From the NCBI GenBank assembly GCA_003650505.1, contig QMQL01000011.1, positions 1-12,113 of the forward strand: a stretch of 12,113 nt of DNA, given 5' to 3'. Below the pieces are notes generated by a model. It saw nothing but the letters and a program-made list of their open reading frames with translations, made no database searches and was not told where the DNA came from. The DNA is from Candidatus Acetothermia bacterium. GTDB lineage: Bacteria; Bipolaricaulota; Bipolaricaulia; UBA7950; UBA9294. Shown piece after piece: positions 6,996-12,113 of the stretch. Made by a program: the position numbers and the translations under genes. Each line of letters starts with the position of its first letter. The stretch's first letter is position 1.

Positions 6996-8096
6996 CTATT
7001 CGAGGGTCTTCGCGTATTCCTCCAGCGTCCTCCGTTGTCTTTGGGTCAGCCTGGTGGGGACGTCGACCGTGACCTCGACGACATGATCCCCGTTCCCTTG
7101 GCGGCGGTGGACGTTCGGGACCCCCTTTCCGGAGAGGCGGAAGACGGTCCCCGGCTGCGTCCCAGGCGGGATCTTCAGCTCCTCCTCCCCCCACAGGGTC
7201 TCGACTTTTATCTTCGCCCCGAGGGCGGCCTGCGGGTAGGAGATCCTCACCTTGGAGTGGATATCCCGGTCCTGACGGCGGAACTTCGGATGGGGGATGA
7301 TCTCGATCACGATGAACAGGTCGCCGGGCTCCCCCCCCTCGATCCCGGCGTTCCCCTGCCCTTTCAACCGGAGGCGGGAACCGGTGTCGACCCCCGCCGG
7401 AACGTTGATCGATATCCTGCTCTTCTCCTTGACGCGGCCAGAACCGTGACAGGCCGGGCATGGCTCGGAGATCACTTCACCCATCCCCCCGCATTCCGGG
7501 CAGGTCCGGACGTTGATGAAGCTCCCGAGGAGGGACTGCTGCCGGTATTCGATCTGCCCCCGCCCCCCGCAGGTCGGGCAGGTCCGCTTCCTCGTCCCCG
7601 GCTTCATCCCCGAACCGCTGCATGCCCGGCAGGTGACGAGGCGGAGGACGGTCACCCGCATCCTCGTCCCGTGAGCAGCGTCCTCCAGGGTTATCCGGAG
7701 CTTGTACTCGATGTTCTCCCCCCGGCGGGCGCGCTGCTGTTGCGTCGCTGTACGCGGGGAGCCTTGGCGGAAGAAGAGGTCGAACAGGTCGTCGAACCCG
7801 CCGAACCCGAACTCGCGGTACGCCTCACGTGCCCGCTTGAAGTCGGTGTCCCCGAACGTGAATCCCTGATCCGGCCCGGCGTGGCCGTAACGGTCGTACT
7901 GGGCGCGTTTGTGAGGGTCGGAGAGGACCTCGTACGCCTCAGCCACCCGCTTGAACTCCTCCTCGGCCCTCTTCCTGTCCTGAGGATTCCGATCGGGATG
8001 GAGCTCCTTCGCCTTCTTCCGGTAAGCCCGCTTGATCTCGCTCTCGCTCGCATCCCGCGAAACGCCGAGGATCTCATAGTAGTCTCGTTTAGTCAC
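6996..8096 (-). CDS. dnaJ: Chaperone protein DnaJ
   Basis: DnaJ delivers unfolded proteins to DnaK and stimulates its ATPase. The 366-residue class I protein has the J domain (residues 4-70) with HPD at 33-35, a short Gly/Phe-rich region to about 110 that includes the less usual charged stretch FKRAREAYREF, and a zinc domain with all four Cys-x-x-Cys-x-Gly-x-Gly motifs starting near 156, 173, 199 and 213. The two C-terminal substrate-binding domains follow. The GTG at 8096 gives the family start (TKRDYYEILGV) and has AAGGAG upstream. An ATG at 8186 would overlap dnaK with a Thr/Ser-rich tail and is rejected. It is last in hrcA-grpE-dnaK-dnaJ, 19 bp after dnaK. Confidence 0.96.
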   Translation of the reverse strand: MTKRDYYEILGVSRDASESEIKRAYRKKAKELHPDRNPQDRKRAEEEFKRVAEAYEVLSDPHKRAQYDRYGHAGPDQGFTFGDTDFKRAREAYREFGFGGFDDLFDLFFRQGSPRTATQQQRARRGENIEYKLRITLEDAAHGTRMRVTVLRLVTCRACSGSGMKPGTRKRTCPTCGGRGQIEYRQQSLLGSFINVRTCPECGGMGEVISEPCPACHGSGRVKEKSRISINVPAGVDTGSRLRLKGQGNAGIEGGEPGDLFIVIEIIPHPKFRRQDRDIHSKVRISYPQAALGAKIKVETLWGEEELKIPPGTQPGTVFRLSGKGVPNVHRRQGNGDHVVEVTVDVPTRLTQRQRRTLEEYAKTLE

Positions 8097-8115
8097 GCCG
8101 TCTCCTTGGCCGGTC

Positions 8116-9957
8116 TTACTTCCCTTCGTCGTATTCGGCGTCGATGTACTCGTCGTCGCCGTCATCGTCCGCCGCCTTCGCCTCACCGGTACCGGCGCCC
8201 GTTGTCTCTGCCTCCTTGTAGGCCGCGGCCGTGATCTCCTGCGAGGCCTTCGTCAGCTCCTCGATCGCCCGCCTAAGATCGGCCGCCTCCGCGTTCTGAC
8301 CGAGCTTCTCCCGGAGGCCCCGGATCTGGTCCTCGATCTCCGAGCGCTTGGAGGGATCGACCTTCTCCCCGAGGTCGGAGAGGGCCTTCTCCACAGAATA
8401 TATCAGCTGATCGGCCCGGTTGCGGACCTCGGCGAGCTCGGCCTTCTTCCGGTCCTCCTCGGCGTGCGCCTCAGCCTCCTTCCGCATCCGCTCGATCTCG
8501 GCCTCGTCGAGGCGGGAGGAGTCCTTGATCGTGATCGAGGAGCTCTTCCCCGTCGCCTTGTCCTTCGCGGTGACGTGGAGGATCCCATCGGCGTCGATGT
8601 TGAACGTCACGTCGATCTGCGGTACACCGCGCGGGGCTGGAGGGAGTCCGGTCAGTTGAAACCTACCGAGGGACTTGTTGTCGGCCGCCATCTTCCGCTC
8701 CCCCTGGACGACGTGGATCTCGACCGCCGGCTGGTTGTCCTCGGCGGTGGTGAAGGTCTTCGTCTTCTCCGTCGGGATCGTCGTGTTCCGCTCGATCAGC
8801 GGGGTCGCCACACCCCCCAACGTCTCGATCGACAGGGTGAGCGGGGTGACGTCGAGGAGGACGATCTCGTCGATCTCGCCGGCGAGGACCCCTCCCTGGA
8901 TCGCTGCACCGCACGCCACGACCTCGTCCGGGTTGATCTCCCGGTTGATCTTCCCTGGGATCCGGCTTGCGATCAGCTCCTGGACCTTCGGGATCCGGGT
9001 CGAACCGCCGACGAGGACGACCTGATCGATGTCGTCCGCCGTCTTGTCCGCCTCGCGGAGGGTGGAGTCGACGATGTTTATCGTCCGCTGCAGGAGATCG
9101 TCGATCATCCCCTCGAACTTCGCGCGGGAGAGCTTCTTCTCCAGGTGCTTCGGCCCGCTCGCATCGGCGGTGATGTAGGGAAGGTTGATCGTCGTCTCCA
9201 TCCGGCTGGAGAGCTCCTTCTTCGCCGCCTCGGCCGCGTCCTTCAGCCGCTGCATCGCCGAGGGGTCGTTCGTCAGATCGATCCCCGTGTCCTTCCGGAA
9301 TTCCTCGGCGAGCCAATCTATGATCCGCTGGTCGAAGTCGTCCCCGCCGAGATGGGTATCGCCGTCGGTAGCGAGCACGTCGAATACCCCGTCACCGATC
9401 TCGAGGATAGATACGTCGAACGTCCCTCCTCCGAGGTCGTAGACGAGGATCGTCTGGTCGCGCTCCTTGTCGAGGCCGTACGCCAGCGCCGCCGCCGTCG
9501 GCTCGTTGATGATCCGCATCACCTCGAGCCCGGCGATCGACCCGGCGTCCTTCGTCGCCTGGCGTTGCGAATCGTTGAAGTAGGCGGGGACCGTGATCAC
9601 CGCCTTCTTGATCTTCCCGCCGAGGTGCGCTTCGGCATCGCGCTTCAGCTTCTGGAGGATCATCGCCGAGATCTGCTCCGGCGTGTATTCCTCGGTCTTC
9701 CCGTTCACCGTCACCTTGACCCGGTGATCGGTCCCCATTTTCCGCTTGATCGATGCGATCGTGTTCCTCGGGTTGGTGATCGCCTGCCGCTTGGCGAGCC
9801 GGCCGACGAGCCGCTCCCCGTCCTCGGTGAACGCGACGACCGATGGGGTGACCCGCTCGCCCTCGGCGTTCGCTATCACCTCAGGGGAGCCCCCCTCGAG
9901 GATGGCCACGCACGAGTTGGTCGTTCCAAGGTCGATTCCGATGATCTTCTCTTTCAT
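8116..9957 (-). CDS. dnaK: Molecular chaperone DnaK (Hsp70)
   Basis: DnaK binds exposed hydrophobic segments of proteins in an ATP cycle driven by DnaJ and GrpE. The 613-residue protein has the phosphate-binding loop IGIDLGTTNS (6-15), INEPTAAALAYGLDK (150-164), YDLGGGTFDVS (173-183), VVLVGGSTRIPKV (313-325), the linker VLLDV near 366-370, and an acidic tail ending in DAEYDEGK. After SIKRKMGTDHRV (69-80) it continues directly to the VNGK region. It lacks the roughly 20-residue insertion that E. coli DnaK has there, resembling DnaK of Gram-positive bacteria. The ATG overlaps the grpE stop by 4 bp (ATGA), and a strong purine-rich ribosome binding site lies inside grpE. Confidence 0.98.
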   Translation of the reverse strand: MKEKIIGIDLGTTNSCVAILEGGSPEVIANAEGERVTPSVVAFTEDGERLVGRLAKRQAITNPRNTIASIKRKMGTDHRVKVTVNGKTEEYTPEQISAMILQKLKRDAEAHLGGKIKKAVITVPAYFNDSQRQATKDAGSIAGLEVMRIINEPTAAALAYGLDKERDQTILVYDLGGGTFDVSILEIGDGVFDVLATDGDTHLGGDDFDQRIIDWLAEEFRKDTGIDLTNDPSAMQRLKDAAEAAKKELSSRMETTINLPYITADASGPKHLEKKLSRAKFEGMIDDLLQRTINIVDSTLREADKTADDIDQVVLVGGSTRIPKVQELIASRIPGKINREINPDEVVACGAAIQGGVLAGEIDEIVLLDVTPLTLSIETLGGVATPLIERNTTIPTEKTKTFTTAEDNQPAVEIHVVQGERKMAADNKSLGRFQLTGLPPAPRGVPQIDVTFNIDADGILHVTAKDKATGKSSSITIKDSSRLDEAEIERMRKEAEAHAEEDRKKAELAEVRNRADQLIYSVEKALSDLGEKVDPSKRSEIEDQIRGLREKLGQNAEAADLRRAIEELTKASQEITAAAYKEAETTGAGTGEAKAADDDGDDEYIDAEYDEGK

Positions 9958-10490
9958 CCTTCTCCCTCCTCTTTCACTCGGGCCGGCCCCTTGCTTACGG
10001 TTACCCTGCTCGGTGAGAGAACCCGACCCTCCCTTATATATCCGGCTGAAAATTCCTCAATAATAGTATTCTTCTCCTCTTCGCTCTCCACGCTTAGAAG
10101 CGCTTCATGAAGCGCGGGGTCGAACTTCTTCCCGACTGCCTCGATCTTCGTGACCCCTTTCTGCTCGAGGAGCTGCGTGAACTGGGCGAAGATCCGCTCC
10201 ATCCCCGCTATGAACCCTTCCACGTTCTTGTCGGAGGCGTAATTTGCGAACGCCCGCTGCAGGTTGTCGTAGAGCGGGAGGAACTCGAGGATCGTCCGAT
10301 CGGAGATCCTCTCGGCGAGCGACTCCAGCTCTTTGCTCGTCCGCCGCTTGTAGTTCTCGAACTCCGCCTGGAGCCTCTTCAGCCGATCGACGAGATTTCT
10401 TATCTCCTCGTCCTTCTTGGCGATCTCCCCAGCCTCAACGCTAGGTTGTTCCTTCTCTTCTATTGGTTTCTCCTTCTCCTTCTCGCTCAT
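9954..10490 (-). CDS. grpE: Nucleotide exchange factor GrpE
   Basis: GrpE releases ADP from DnaK. The 178-residue protein has an acidic, Lys/Glu-rich start (1-20), a coiled-coil segment (about 22-62, with LQAEFENYKRRT), the conserved LEFLPLYDNLQRA, and the compact C-terminal beta domain with FDPALHEAL, then a GYIREGRVLSPSRV stretch corresponding to the family G-Y-x-x-x-x-R-x-x-R-P/S-x-x-V pattern. The ATG has TAAGGAG upstream, which overlaps the hrcA stop codon. Spacing to hrcA is 9 bp, and the end overlaps dnaK by 4 bp. Confidence 0.96.
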   Translation of the reverse strand: MSEKEKEKPIEEKEQPSVEAGEIAKKDEEIRNLVDRLKRLQAEFENYKRRTSKELESLAERISDRTILEFLPLYDNLQRAFANYASDKNVEGFIAGMERIFAQFTQLLEQKGVTKIEAVGKKFDPALHEALLSVESEEEKNTIIEEFSAGYIREGRVLSPSRVTVSKGPARVKEEGEG

Positions 10491-10499
10491 CTTCGCTCC

Positions 10500-11549
10500 T
10501 TATTCGCTCCGCACGCACGATCTCAAAAGGATTGTCTCCAGCCGGTTGGCGATATAGCTCGTCGCCGACATCGCCCGGCCGTAGTCCATCCACAGCGGCG
10601 CGATCACCCCGAGGAAGCCGCTGTGCGGTCGGTAGCCGCAACTGACGACGCTGAACTCTTCGAATCCGGGGAGGGGGAGGTCTCCGACGTTGACCACAAT
10701 CCCATCCTTCCCCTTTCGCGCCGCATCGACCGCCTCCGCGAACGTCGCCCCGTCCCTCAATGCGCGGCCGAGCCGGGTGAAACGCTCCATCGCCTTATCG
10801 GGGATCATCTCCTGCAGGTCGGCGGCCAGGTTGAGGAGGCCTTCGATGTAGACCCTCCGTTCCTTCCGACGTTCGAGGAGGTGGCCAAGGACGAGGAACG
10901 CCTGTCTGACCGGCCGTTCGTACCATCCCTCTGGCCCCTCTCCGGTCGCCAGCATCCGGACGTCCTCCAGGTTCGCGCCGCGGAGGCTCCGGTTGATCGT
11001 CTCCATGATCCCCCGGATCTCCTCCTCCGAGAGTTCCTCCTCGAGCGGTACTAGTCCGTGCTCGACGACACCGATCTCCGAGATGATGACGAGGAACGCG
11101 AGGCACTCGGCCATCTTCAGGAGGACGACCCGCTCGAGCCGTGTCTCCTCCAGCCGCGGCGGGATGACGAACGCGGCGTATCCGGTGATGTTCTCGAGCA
11201 GGAAGGCCGTCTGATGGATCGTCTCGCTTACGTCGAGGCAACGAGTTTCGTAGGCCTCGACGATCTCGAGGCGTTCCTCCCTTGTCAGCTCGGACAGGTC
11301 GAGGAGCCAATCGACGAAGAAGCGGTACCCCTTCTTCGTCGGGATCCGTCCCGATGACGAATAGGGCTTCTCGATGTACCCGCTCGCTTCGAGGTCGTTC
11401 ATGTCGTTCCGGACCGTCGCCGAGCTGACCGAAAGGCCGTAATCCTCGAGGATCATCCGCGACGAGACCGGCTCACGGAGCCGGATATAGCGGTCGACGA
11501 TCTCCTTCAGAATCAGCCTCTGCCTGTCCGGAAGCGGACGCTCCTTCAT
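10500..11549 (-). CDS. hrcA: Heat-inducible transcription repressor HrcA
   Basis: HrcA represses heat-shock operons by binding CIRCE and normally needs GroEL to stay active. The 349-residue protein has the N-terminal winged helix (RQRLILKEIVDRYI, then SATVRNDMNDLEASGYIEKP, and SSGRIPTKKGYRFFVD), followed by the GAF-like effector and dimer domain. The C-terminal motif SVVSCGYR and GFLGVIAPLWMDYGRAMS is typical (family G-x-hydrophobic-G-P-x-R-M-x-Y), although the usual GPxRM is here APLWM. The ATG at 11549 gives the family start KERPLPDRQ. An alternative at 11567 would begin at the edge of the CIRCE site. It is the first gene of the chaperone operon and has its own CIRCE operator. Confidence 0.95.
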   Translation of the reverse strand: MKERPLPDRQRLILKEIVDRYIRLREPVSSRMILEDYGLSVSSATVRNDMNDLEASGYIEKPYSSSGRIPTKKGYRFFVDWLLDLSELTREERLEIVEAYETRCLDVSETIHQTAFLLENITGYAAFVIPPRLEETRLERVVLLKMAECLAFLVIISEIGVVEHGLVPLEEELSEEEIRGIMETINRSLRGANLEDVRMLATGEGPEGWYERPVRQAFLVLGHLLERRKERRVYIEGLLNLAADLQEMIPDKAMERFTRLGRALRDGATFAEAVDAARKGKDGIVVNVGDLPLPGFEEFSVVSCGYRPHSGFLGVIAPLWMDYGRAMSATSYIANRLETILLRSCVRSE

Positions 11550-11560
11550 AACACCACCAA

Positions 11561-11587
11561 TTAGCACTCACAGTGTTTGTCTGCTAA
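11561..11587 (-). promoter_or_regulatory. CIRCE operator (HrcA binding site)
   Basis: The site is TTAGCACTC, 9 bp, GTCTGCTAA. The consensus is TTAGCACTC-N9-GAGTGCTAA, so one arm is perfect and the other has 7 of 9 bases. It lies 11 bp before the hrcA ATG and touches the -10 box of the hrcA promoter, as expected for autorepression. Confidence 0.93.
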
Positions 11588-11615
11588 TGATAGACCGGAG
11601 ACCCGCCTCTGTCAA
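11587..11615 (-). promoter_or_regulatory. Vegetative promoter of hrcA-grpE-dnaK-dnaJ
   Basis: On the minus strand, a perfect TTGACA (11610-11615) and TATCAT (11587-11592) are separated by 17 bp. The last T of the -10 box is the first base of the CIRCE site, so bound HrcA would cover the transcription start. Confidence 0.85.
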
Positions 11616-11630
11616 TCCGTCGGGGGCATC

Positions 11631-11659
11631 TTGACAAGGACAGGCAAGATCCCTATAGT
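11631..11659 (+). promoter_or_regulatory. Vegetative promoter of the attenuator leader and TrpX-like transporter gene
   Basis: A perfect TTGACA (11631-11636) and TATAGT (11654-11659) are separated by 17 bp. Transcription should start around 11666-11668. The promoter is back to back with the hrcA promoter; the two -35 boxes are 15 bp apart. No CIRCE-like site lies over it. Confidence 0.8.
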
Positions 11660-11667
11660 AATACCAA

Positions 11668-11760
11668 ATGAACGAAGCGCGAAGCCGGATGAGTCTGAGG
11701 AAGTTTCAAGACGGCTTCGGCTTTTATTGGTTTACTCCTGATCCTTCCGCAGCGGGCTAG
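11668..11760 (+). CDS. Aromatic-rich leader peptide (attenuator sensor)
   Basis: A 30-codon frame runs from ATG 11668 to TAG 11758-11760. Its core is Phe-Gly-Phe-Tyr-Trp-Phe (codons 11716-11733), preceded by Phe at 11704, so all three aromatic amino acids are sensed within a few codons. This is the design of leader peptides that make ribosomes stall when a charged tRNA is scarce. The ATG lies at or within 2 nt of the predicted transcription start, suggesting a leaderless start. A second in-frame ATG at 11689 would give 23 residues but has only a weak Shine-Dalgarno sequence. The stop codon lies near the loop of the next hairpin, and an intrinsic terminator follows 35 nt later. The downstream gene is an aromatic-type ABC importer. 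No homologue was recognised by name; the role is inferred from composition and layout. Confidence 0.7.
   Translation: MNEARSRMSLRKFQDGFGFYWFTPDPSAAG
11675..11723 (+). promoter_or_regulatory. Leader hairpin 1 (pause or anti-initiation stem)
   Basis: AAGC-G-CGAAGCCG (11675-11687) pairs with CGGCTTCGGCTT (11712-11723): 12 bp with one bulged G. The 3' arm overlaps the codons around Gly-Phe-Gly-Phe, and TTTTATTGG follows. The second possible start codon (11689) would be in the loop. It must be opened by the translating ribosome, so it may act as a polymerase pause or a terminator when there is no translation. Confidence 0.5.
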
Positions 11761-11791
11761 CATGTAGCCCGAAGGCTGCGAAAGGATCAGG
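11737..11791 (+). promoter_or_regulatory. Leader hairpin 2 containing the leader stop codon
   Basis: Ten base pairs (11737-11746 with 11782-11791) continue into six (11748-11753 with 11775-11780) and six more (11754-11759 with 11765-11770), closed by a GCATG loop, with one C/A mismatch and a GAAG bulge. The 5' arm holds the last codons and most of the TAG of the leader peptide. A ribosome stalled on Trp (11728-11730) would cover the base of the stem. Confidence 0.7.
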
Positions 11792-11794
11792 GAG

Positions 11795-11827
11795 AGGACT
11801 GCGGAATTCCGTGGTCCTTTTTGTTTT
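11795..11827 (+). terminator. Intrinsic terminator of the attenuator
   Basis: AGGACTGCGG (11795-11804) pairs with CCGTGGTCCT (11809-11818) around an AATT loop, ten pairs including two G-U pairs, followed directly by TTTTGTTTT. It lies about 155 nt before the transporter gene and inside its transcript, so it should stop transcription unless prevented. Confidence 0.85.
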
Positions 11828-11828
11828 G

Positions 11829-11954
11829 AAAGGAGGTGAGATCCGTCAGGGAGAGCTGAAAACGCCCGCCCGTCAAAGGTGAACAAAGGAGTCCCCAACG
11901 GGCGGGCAGGCGGACGATCCGATCGATCGTCCATGTTCGGTCCTAACCGGACCG
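11829..11954 (+). other. Structured second half of the leader, function unknown
   Basis: After the terminator comes AAAGGAGGTGA (11829-11839), almost the full complement of the 16S rRNA 3' end, with no ATG, GTG or TTG at a usable distance. Three hairpins follow: 11864-11873 with 11898-11907 (10 bp, 24-nt loop), 11912-11919 with 11925-11932 (8 bp), and 11938-11943 with 11949-11954 (6 bp). I recognise no known riboswitch here; a T-box sequence is absent. Confidence 0.45.
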
Positions 11955-11969
11955 TTTCTAAGGATAACC

Positions 11970-11976
11970 AAGGAGG
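11970..11976 (+). promoter_or_regulatory. Ribosome binding site deciding the GTG start of the transporter gene
   Basis: AAGGAGG lies 7 nt before GTG 11984. An in-frame ATG at 11933 has no such site and sits just after a hairpin, so the GTG is preferred. Confidence 0.8.
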
Positions 11977-11983
11977 AAGAAAA

Positions 11984-12113
11984 GTGAAGCGAACGACAAT
12001 AGGGCTGATGATCGGCCTGATAATCGGGGCGATCGCCTTCGGTGGGGTTTCGGCCCCGATAAAGATCGGGATAACCAAGATCGTGGAGCATCCGGCCCTC
12101 GATGCGGTCGAGC
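11984..12113 (+). CDS. TrpX-like ABC transporter substrate-binding protein, 5' end
   Basis: Only the first 43 codons are in the window. They encode a signal peptide: Lys-Arg, a hydrophobic core, and a likely cleavage after Val-Ser-Ala around residue 23. The mature start PIKIGITKIVEHPALDAVE follows, and IGITKIVEHPALDA is the characteristic opening of PF04392 substrate-binding proteins. Members of this family include TrpX, whose transporters are linked to tryptophan and other aromatic amino acids in Firmicutes. The GTG start is supported by AAGGAGG 7 nt upstream. The gene lies at the end of a leader of about 320 nt with an aromatic-rich leader peptide and a terminator, which independently suggests an aromatic amino acid importer. 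The permease and ATPase genes would be expected downstream, outside the window. Confidence 0.85.
   Translation, partial: MKRTTIGLMIGLIIGAIAFGGVSAPIKIGITKIVEHPALDAVE

Noticed and set aside
6988..7008. Shared terminator hairpin between rdgB and dnaJ
   Set aside because: GACCC and GGGTC can pair around an 8-nt loop, but the stem is short and no T-run follows on either strand.
7035..8234. 399-codon plus-strand frame opposite dnaJ
   Set aside because: Low-complexity Pro/Leu/Arg/Asp composition and complete overlap with dnaJ, which has all its motifs.
8464..10110. Long plus-strand open frame (548 codons) opposite dnaK and grpE
   Set aside because: It is rich in Arg, Asp and Leu with no family motifs, and lies antisense to unmistakable dnaK and grpE. 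High GC readily gives such frames.
11912..11932. DNA operator or repeat at the 8-bp inverted repeat
   Set aside because: The dyad is about 260 bp downstream of the promoter and occurs within a series of RNA hairpins, so an RNA stem is the simpler reading.
11660..11983. T-box riboswitch for tryptophan
   Set aside because: The conserved T-box sequence (AGGGTGG-x-ACCGCG) and its antiterminator bulge are absent; the only similarity is a lone TGGT in the terminator 3' arm. A leader peptide with aromatic codons explains the terminator better.
11933..11983. Upstream ATG start for the transporter gene
   Set aside because: It is in frame but has no Shine-Dalgarno sequence and would add 17 residues in front of a well-formed signal peptide; GTG 11984 has AAGGAGG at the right distance.
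11653..12078. 141-codon minus-strand frame across the attenuator and the transporter start
   Set aside because: It is antisense to a clear signal peptide and PF04392 motif and to the leader RNA; no ribosome binding site and no recognisable domain.
1..12113. CRISPR arrays, insertion sequences, rRNA and tRNA genes
   Set aside because: I saw no regularly spaced repeats, transposase motifs, tRNA cloverleaf or rRNA sequence. The 16S-complementary AAAGGAGGTGA at 11829 is a Shine-Dalgarno-type match only.

Overview
This is a GC-rich (roughly 60 percent) bacterial chromosomal window of densely packed housekeeping genes, many with overlapping or nearly touching ends. It points to an organism with an outer membrane. 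It carries lipoprotein maturation enzymes (lgt, lnt) and lipopolysaccharide export components (lptB and an lptC-like gene). It also has a HrcA/CIRCE-controlled hrcA-grpE-dnaK-dnaJ operon and a DnaK lacking the long nucleotide-binding-domain insertion of proteobacterial DnaK. That mix suggests a diderm lineage outside Proteobacteria (for example Bipolaricaulota, Synergistota or relatives). The phylum cannot be fixed from this window alone.

Left part (1-4367). The 3' end of a TolB-like beta-propeller gene runs rightward and meets lnt head-on at a strong hairpin that also contains the lnt stop codon. lnt and lgt diverge from a 33-bp gap, and a good promoter for lgt lies across the start of lnt. 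lgt then converges with lptB, their stop ends overlapping by 11 bp. lptB is the last gene of a leftward, overlapping set pyrG-lptC-lptB. Two conserved functional residues are replaced here: the catalytic lysine of Lnt is Met312, and a conserved glutamate of Lgt is Ser216.

Middle part (4328-6987). pyrG (CTP synthase, probable TTG start) faces secG across a 140-bp region with a recognisable promoter in each direction. secG is followed by an rdgB/HAM1-type nucleotide diphosphatase gene, which converges with dnaJ 8 bp away.

Right part (6996-11660). A heat-shock operon runs leftward in the order hrcA, grpE, dnaK, dnaJ. It starts from a TTGACA-17-TATCAT promoter whose -10 box touches a CIRCE operator, so HrcA should repress its own operon.

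End (11631-12113), the most interesting region. A second, back-to-back promoter (TTGACA-17-TATAGT) drives a leader of about 320 nt. It leads to the first codons of a secreted PF04392/TrpX-type ABC transporter substrate-binding protein. The start of the leader encodes a 30-codon (or 23-codon) peptide with the run Phe-Gly-Phe-Tyr-Trp-Phe. This is followed by a 22-bp hairpin containing the peptide's stop codon, and then by an intrinsic terminator whose two arms can each pair with that hairpin instead. This looks like a ribosome-mediated attenuator sensing aromatic amino acids for an aromatic amino acid importer. A further 155 nt of structured leader lies between the terminator and the gene: a near-perfect Shine-Dalgarno sequence with no ordinary start codon, followed by three hairpins. 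No known element I recognise explains it.
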